Positions 59,774 through 64,000 of a DNA stretch of 64,000 bases are shown one piece after another (position 1 is the stretch's first letter; each line of letters opens with the position of its first letter). The notes under the pieces are model-generated. The model ran no database searches. It had not been told where the DNA came from and worked only from the letters and a program-made list of their open reading frames with translations. A program made the position numbers and the translations under genes. This DNA comes from Eutreptiella sp. 'Long Island Sound 2002' (taxonomy: Eukaryota > Euglenozoa > Euglenophyceae > Eutreptiales > Eutreptiaceae): the NCBI GenBank assembly GCA_964036045.1, contig OZ038391.1:39855232-39919231 (forward strand), in the 5' to 3' direction.

Positions 59774-59962
59774 ATGTGCGTGGACGGCCAGAACGAGCAC
59801 CTCCCGTACGTGTACAAGTGGGACACCCCCGAGGGCGAGTGCCGGGCCCGGTACGCCACGTCCAGGTGGTGCCCCGCCTTCGGGACCCGGGCCTTGCTGT
59901 GCGCGCTGTTTATCACCCTGGCCTCCGGCGACGCGCCCGTGTACAAAGGAAACTCAAAATGA
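59774..59962 (+). CDS. isolated GC-rich coding-like exon, 62 residues
   Basis: The frame begins MCVDGQNEHLPYVYKWDTPE and ends SGDAPVYKGNSK with a TGA. Nearly every codon ends in G or C, like the real exons of the 35-kb gene, while its surroundings are AT-rich. A CACCCAG acceptor lies just upstream (59767), so it may be a spliced exon rather than start at Met. A C-run follows immediately (59964-59980). The other exons, if any, were not found, so it may be a captured or orphaned exon. No domain recognised. Confidence 0.45.
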   Translation: MCVDGQNEHLPYVYKWDTPEGECRARYATSRWCPAFGTRALLCALFITLASGDAPVYKGNSK

Positions 59963-59999
59963 CCCCCCCCCCCCCCCCCCGAAAGACACAGGTGACTAT

Positions 60000-62649
60000 T
60001 CCTCAACGGGAGGAGGGGGCTAGAGTGGTCCGCAACCACCAAATGTGTTCTTGACCTTGAGGGTCAGTATGAGCCACAGATTTACGGAGGCAGACACCAA
60101 ATGCACAGCAGGGTGCTACGACAATACAAATATGTGCCTTGTGTTGCTGACTGGAACAGAAAACAGAAAACTGGAATGTTTAGTTTTATCATGCAGACAC
60201 ACACAATCAGGGCAATGGCAGGTCAGCTTCTGATTAAAGTTAGAAACAGTCACTACATAATGTGACATGGCATGAAATGTGTTTCCACATGGAAACTCAC
60301 ATCAATCTGTTCAATTTCACCTCACCATAGAGTCCGGCAGACAGTTCACTGCTGTCTGGAGCCATGGTTTCCATGATCCAGCTTCATGGCACTTGGCAAA
60401 TGGGCGTGAAATTGAACAAACAAGCACAAGCAGAGTGTTCAAAAATGGCAAGTAAATTGAATGGTTTGAGGCACCCATGAGAATCTCTTGCAAAGGATTT
60501 GCCTGGGTGTGAGAGTGACTGTTACATGTGCTTCTTGGGGCAAAATTTGCACTGCATAGGCACTGTGAGTGCACTGTGTGCGCACTGCATGCACATTTAA
60601 CGCTGGAACCTATATTGTTTGCTCATGGAAACCATGCCCTCCCGAGAGTATAAATACAATGCACCAACACTCAATTCATCTGAAGGATTGAATCAACACA
60701 CAGTGCGTCCAAATTACAAGTATGAATACACACATTCAAATGGCAAGTGCCACGTTCAGATGTATCATCACCTCCCCATGCCACTGTACCTGGCGGTGTT
60801 GTCTGAACTTCAATAAAAAAGCTAAATCTTGATCATATTCGTCTTTGATCATGTCTGCCGTGATGATCAGCATTCATCACATTCCACACGATGCATCTTC
60901 AAAATCTTTTGGAGCTTCCATCTTCTGAGGTGGCGAGGTGTGGCTTGCTAAGGCATAGCAGTAACGCCTGCCTTATTAGGTCTCCAAAGTGGAGGAGTAA
61001 TGTGGCTGCATCAAGCATTCTCATAGGAGCGTAGCATACAACACCACATTTGGGCCCCTTCAAAACCGCATTTGCTCTGCTGGTTTCATACATCATGGAA
61101 AGAGGGTTTGAAAAGAGGGTCTAAGTATTGCCAACCGTCATGTACACTGTGTGCGCACTGCTTGCAAAGGTGTTTTTCTGTACATTTGCGATTGGAAGGC
61201 CAGACCTTTAAACCCTTTCGCACAAGACCACACAAACCCCAGATGAGGCTTTACAAACAGAATTGTTCTTTTAGCCATGCAAAATGGTTGATATGGCATG
61301 GGGGAAGGGCACTCGAGCAGTGGGAAAGAGACCACCATTACCACGACAAATGGGAGGTTGGCAGAGCCAAAAAGAACACAAAGGCCACTGCAAAGCACCG
61401 ACTGTTCGTTGGACACCGGGGAGGGAGGGCCCCCCAGGGAATGTTGTTTGGATAAAGTGCTGCTTACGCACAATCCAGGGTGCAGTGGCACAAGCACAGA
61501 CCCAGCCCCAGCGCCTAGCACAAGCATCAGAGCCAGCACAACACTCCCTCCAGCCGCACCAGAACCACAACTGACACCAGCATCAGCTTTGCGGAAGGAC
61601 ACTTGTCTGGCATATTTTTCAACGTCCTCGGGGGTAACCGGGTCGCCATTTCCAGGGTTCAGAGAGGAGAAACCGTGTGTAGACCACTAATGTTGTGAAC
61701 GTGGCATATCCAAAAAAAGACGATGCAGCATGTGTGGAAACAATGTCTACATTTGCAAGTGGTTCCAGGCCAAGGCTTGAATCGCACCCCAAGCGTATAC
61801 ACGTTTATGTCGTGCGAGAACAAATGTTAACAGCGTTGTTTGAAAGTTCAGAGGGAACCAAGTAATGACAGAAGGGCTATGGGCACATGTTTACCTGAAC
61901 CGCATCCCGCATGTCTTTTTTGGGGGGGGAGGGGGGGGATCGATCTGCTCCCCTTCGGTGTCGCTTCCTGCCATCCCAAGACCTTACCAATATCATGTGT
62001 CTTTCCCAGGGCTCATTCATGCATGGACCCCCTGGTATGCCCTTTGACGACCACAGGTGTCATTCCGTTGTACCCTCCATTTTTGGCTCCTCTCATATAA
62101 CCAGCTTGACGACCGCCCACCATCTGCCCAACCACTAGTTCAGCCTCAAAATCCCGTGGGGTGGTAAACCGTGCTGCAAGGGACCCGCCGCCGACAAGTG
62201 ACGCCGTGTTCCAGTAGAATTGCCCGTAGGGACCGCATTTGGTGTGATTTGCGGTCAAGTGCAGGCGCGAGAATCGCGACCCCGCCAGTCGTTGCAACGG
62301 CATGACAAATAACAACGGAGGTGTGCCCCCGTTGTTCATTACTGCCCTTGTGTTTCCACCCAAGCCCACGGAACCAGGCCCCAAAAGGATTCCTCTCCGA
62401 GGTAGGCTCTCTGGTCATGCCAGATCCGTTTGCCATGGATTGACACCCATCTCCTCATTGTATGTGGTCAGGTTGAGGTGCACGCTCAAGCGCTGGGAAG
62501 GGCGGACCGGTCAGGTTTCGGGGGTTCGTAAAGTTTTGGGACGTTCACCAGCTGAGCACGGGTGCGGAGATCTTCGTCCGAAAGTAAATATTTGCAAGAG
62601 GGCGTTTCACAGGACCCTTCGTGATCACAAAAAAAAAGGATTCCCCCGC
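60000..62649. other. intergenic stretch, no gene supported
   Basis: I see only small frames without domain pattern. A 65-codon frame at 60619-60816 is followed by CAATAAAAAAG, which resembles a polyadenylation signal, but its Tyr/His/Asn-rich composition is not convincing. A G-run (61921-61938) and GTGTGCGCACTG clusters are the only visible structures. Confidence 0.4.
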
Positions 62650-63013
62650 AATGTAAAGATGCAAGGAGTCCAATGGATACCCTCAACGGCAAAGGCAAAA
62701 CCACACGGTCTCAAACCAAAGCGTTGGAAACAAAAAGAATGACTACTGAGTGTCCAGCAGCACGCGTTTCGGCACGAAGTGTGCCCTCTTCAACCTAAAA
62801 GCAACCATATGTACAAATGTGCATGGGACGCAAATATTATCCCTTGGATGGGAAAAACCCTCCGGGGGGTTGAAGAGGGCACACTTCGTGCCGAAACGCG
62901 TGCTGCTGGACACTCAGTAGTCATTCTTTTTGTTTCCAACGCTTTGGTTTGAGACCGTGTGGTTTTGCCTTTGCCGTTGAGGGTATCCATTGGACTCCTT
63001 GCATCTTTACATT
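62650..63013. repeat. perfect 146-bp inverted repeat with 72-bp spacer
   Basis: Bases 62650-62795 and the reverse complement of 62868-63013 are identical by eye over all 146 positions; the outer end is AATGTAAAGATGCAAGG and the inner end CCCTCTTCAACC. The spacer is 62796-62867. A transcript through it would form a very long hairpin. No ORF uses it convincingly. It is either a very recent inverted duplication or an assembly or cloning artefact. Confidence 0.95.
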
Positions 63014-63479
63014 AGGTTGGAACAGGCAGGTTTGTCTGTGAGGCCAGAGCCCTCAGCAACCTCCACCGAACAGTCGGTGTTCGAACCGTATGAATTTAAA
63101 GATCCAGATGAACGAGGGACCAAGTTTGAGATGACAGCGTTTGCTCCATCGATCTGGGGCTTTGGTGTTCGTTCGGCACGGGTGCAAAATGTGACTCGCA
63201 AAAAAAGTGTCCGTTGCCCCTGCCCCCGCACATATCTTTATGGCTAGTCTTTTCGTCTTTGCCGTCAAGCAGAAAGGTACAGGGTTTGAGAGGAAAACAG
63301 GCACGCAGACACAAAGTAACACACTCAATGCAGTAACGCTCACCCAGCACCGGAGCAGAGCAACTCCAATGACTCCAGTCAAACCACACAACACATCAGT
63401 CGGTCAACACAAAGAATGTGGGAAATACCCAATCGATTGTACCCTTTCCCCCCCTTGCAAACTCCCGGGTTAGCGCACG

Positions 63480-63720
63480 ACGGTCTCCCGGGTGGGGGGG
63501 GGAGACGGTCGCCAAGTGACGGTCTCCCGGGTGGGGGGGGGGGAGATTGCAAGGGGTATTTGGTAAAACTGAGTACCAGACGAGGTAAAACTGAGTAAAA
63601 TGTGGTAAAACTGAGTAGATTTGAGGTAAAACTGAGTAAAAAAAATTTTTAAAAATTTTTTTTTAAAAAAAATTATTTTTTTTACTCAGTAAAAAGACAA
63701 TTTTTTTTTGAAAAAAATTG
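63480..63720 (+). repeat. G-tract palindrome plus GGTAAAACTGAGTA array and A/T tracts
   Basis: GACGGTCTCCCGGGTGGGGG occurs twice around a CGCCAAGTGACGG centre (63479-63545). Then come four GGTAAAACTGAGTA-like units (63560-63640) and long A and T runs (63637-63710). The G-tract part is related to 28730-28800 and the TAAAAC part to 11120-11170, so this may be the fuller form of one family. Confidence 0.7.
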
Positions 63721-63831
63721 CACAAAAAACTGCACACTTTGATGGTAGGTGGTACTTTTGTTTAAGGGCACAAGGCCCCCGAGTCGATTCCCGGCCACTT
63801 GTGTTAGTGGCGCCCCACCCGGGCCAAACCA

Positions 63832-63980
63832 TCATATATATATATATATATCACACAACCGCTTCACCAAGGAGGGTTGAGTACCGTCTGCATGCATGCA
63901 CAGAGGAGGGAGGGATCACACAACCACTTCACCAAAGAGGGTTGAGTATCGTATGCATGCATGCACGGAGGAGGGAGGGA
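63832..63980 (+). repeat. (TA)n followed by two 65-base tandem units
   Basis: About nine TA units end at 63850. Two head-to-tail units follow (63851-63915 and 63916-63980), each beginning TCACACAACC and containing GCATGCATGCA and GAGGAGGGAGGGA. A third copy may begin after the last base of the window. Confidence 0.85.
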
Positions 63981-64000
63981 GGGTGGGGCCAACTACTTAC

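Noticed and set aside
60619-60816. 65-codon ORF followed by CAATAAAAAAG
   Set aside because: Tyr/His/Asn-rich composition, no domain and no splice context; the AATAAA-like word is expected by chance in AT-rich DNA.
63750-63830. tRNA-like sequence (GAGTCGATTCCCGGCC resembles a T-arm)
   Set aside because: No acceptable acceptor or D-arm pairing upstream; at best a tRNA-derived relic.

Overview
This window is nuclear DNA from a eukaryote, most likely a free-living protist or alga; I cannot name the lineage. The evidence is intron-rich genes with GT-AG splice sites and GC-rich third codon positions, abundant micro- and minisatellites, many pure G or C runs of 9 to about 20 bases, and several short inverted-repeat mobile elements. 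There are no operons, ribosome binding sites or prokaryotic gene spacing, and I found no rRNA gene, convincing tRNA gene or CRISPR array. All gene models were built by eye from splice signals, reading phase and protein pattern.

Layout. (1) 1-20.5 kb: two related multi-exon genes on the plus strand, A (985-13454, 5' incomplete) and B (15192-20466). They share protein segments (FLAYGGF/FLAMGGF, LLPGE, HGA). Gene A also has four degenerate EF-hand-like loops. The LLPGEYLVKPS segment of B resembles the end of the calpain beta-sandwich domain. (2) 20.5-27.6 kb: mostly non-coding, with a 733-bp inverted-repeat element, a small possible zinc-finger ORF, an intronless leucine-rich-repeat protein (25734-27005) and an ankyrin-like remnant. 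(3) 27.6-35.3 kb: repeat territory. A degenerate CACAG-type minisatellite contains two almost identical 816/817-bp transposon-like cassettes carrying a 111-residue ORF, intact in one and broken by a stop codon in the other. (4) 35.3-46.0 kb: an 11-exon gene whose predicted 1192-residue product joins ankyrin repeats, an ADP-ribosyltransferase-like domain with substituted active-site positions, kinesin-light-chain-type TPRs and a basic, Trp-rich tail. All ten introns are phase 0. (5) 46-64 kb: mostly intergenic and lower in GC, with a 650-bp tandem duplication, more elements, one isolated GC-rich coding-like exon (59774-59962), a perfect 146-bp inverted repeat and a G-tract/AT-tract repeat block near the right edge.

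The strongest candidates for something undescribed are the ankyrin/ART-like/TPR fusion, the small-ORF cassette family with G-tract ends and GTGCGCGCA subterminal repeats, the wider set of elements that start with a G-run and end with a C-run, and the paired A/B genes with a repeated module.
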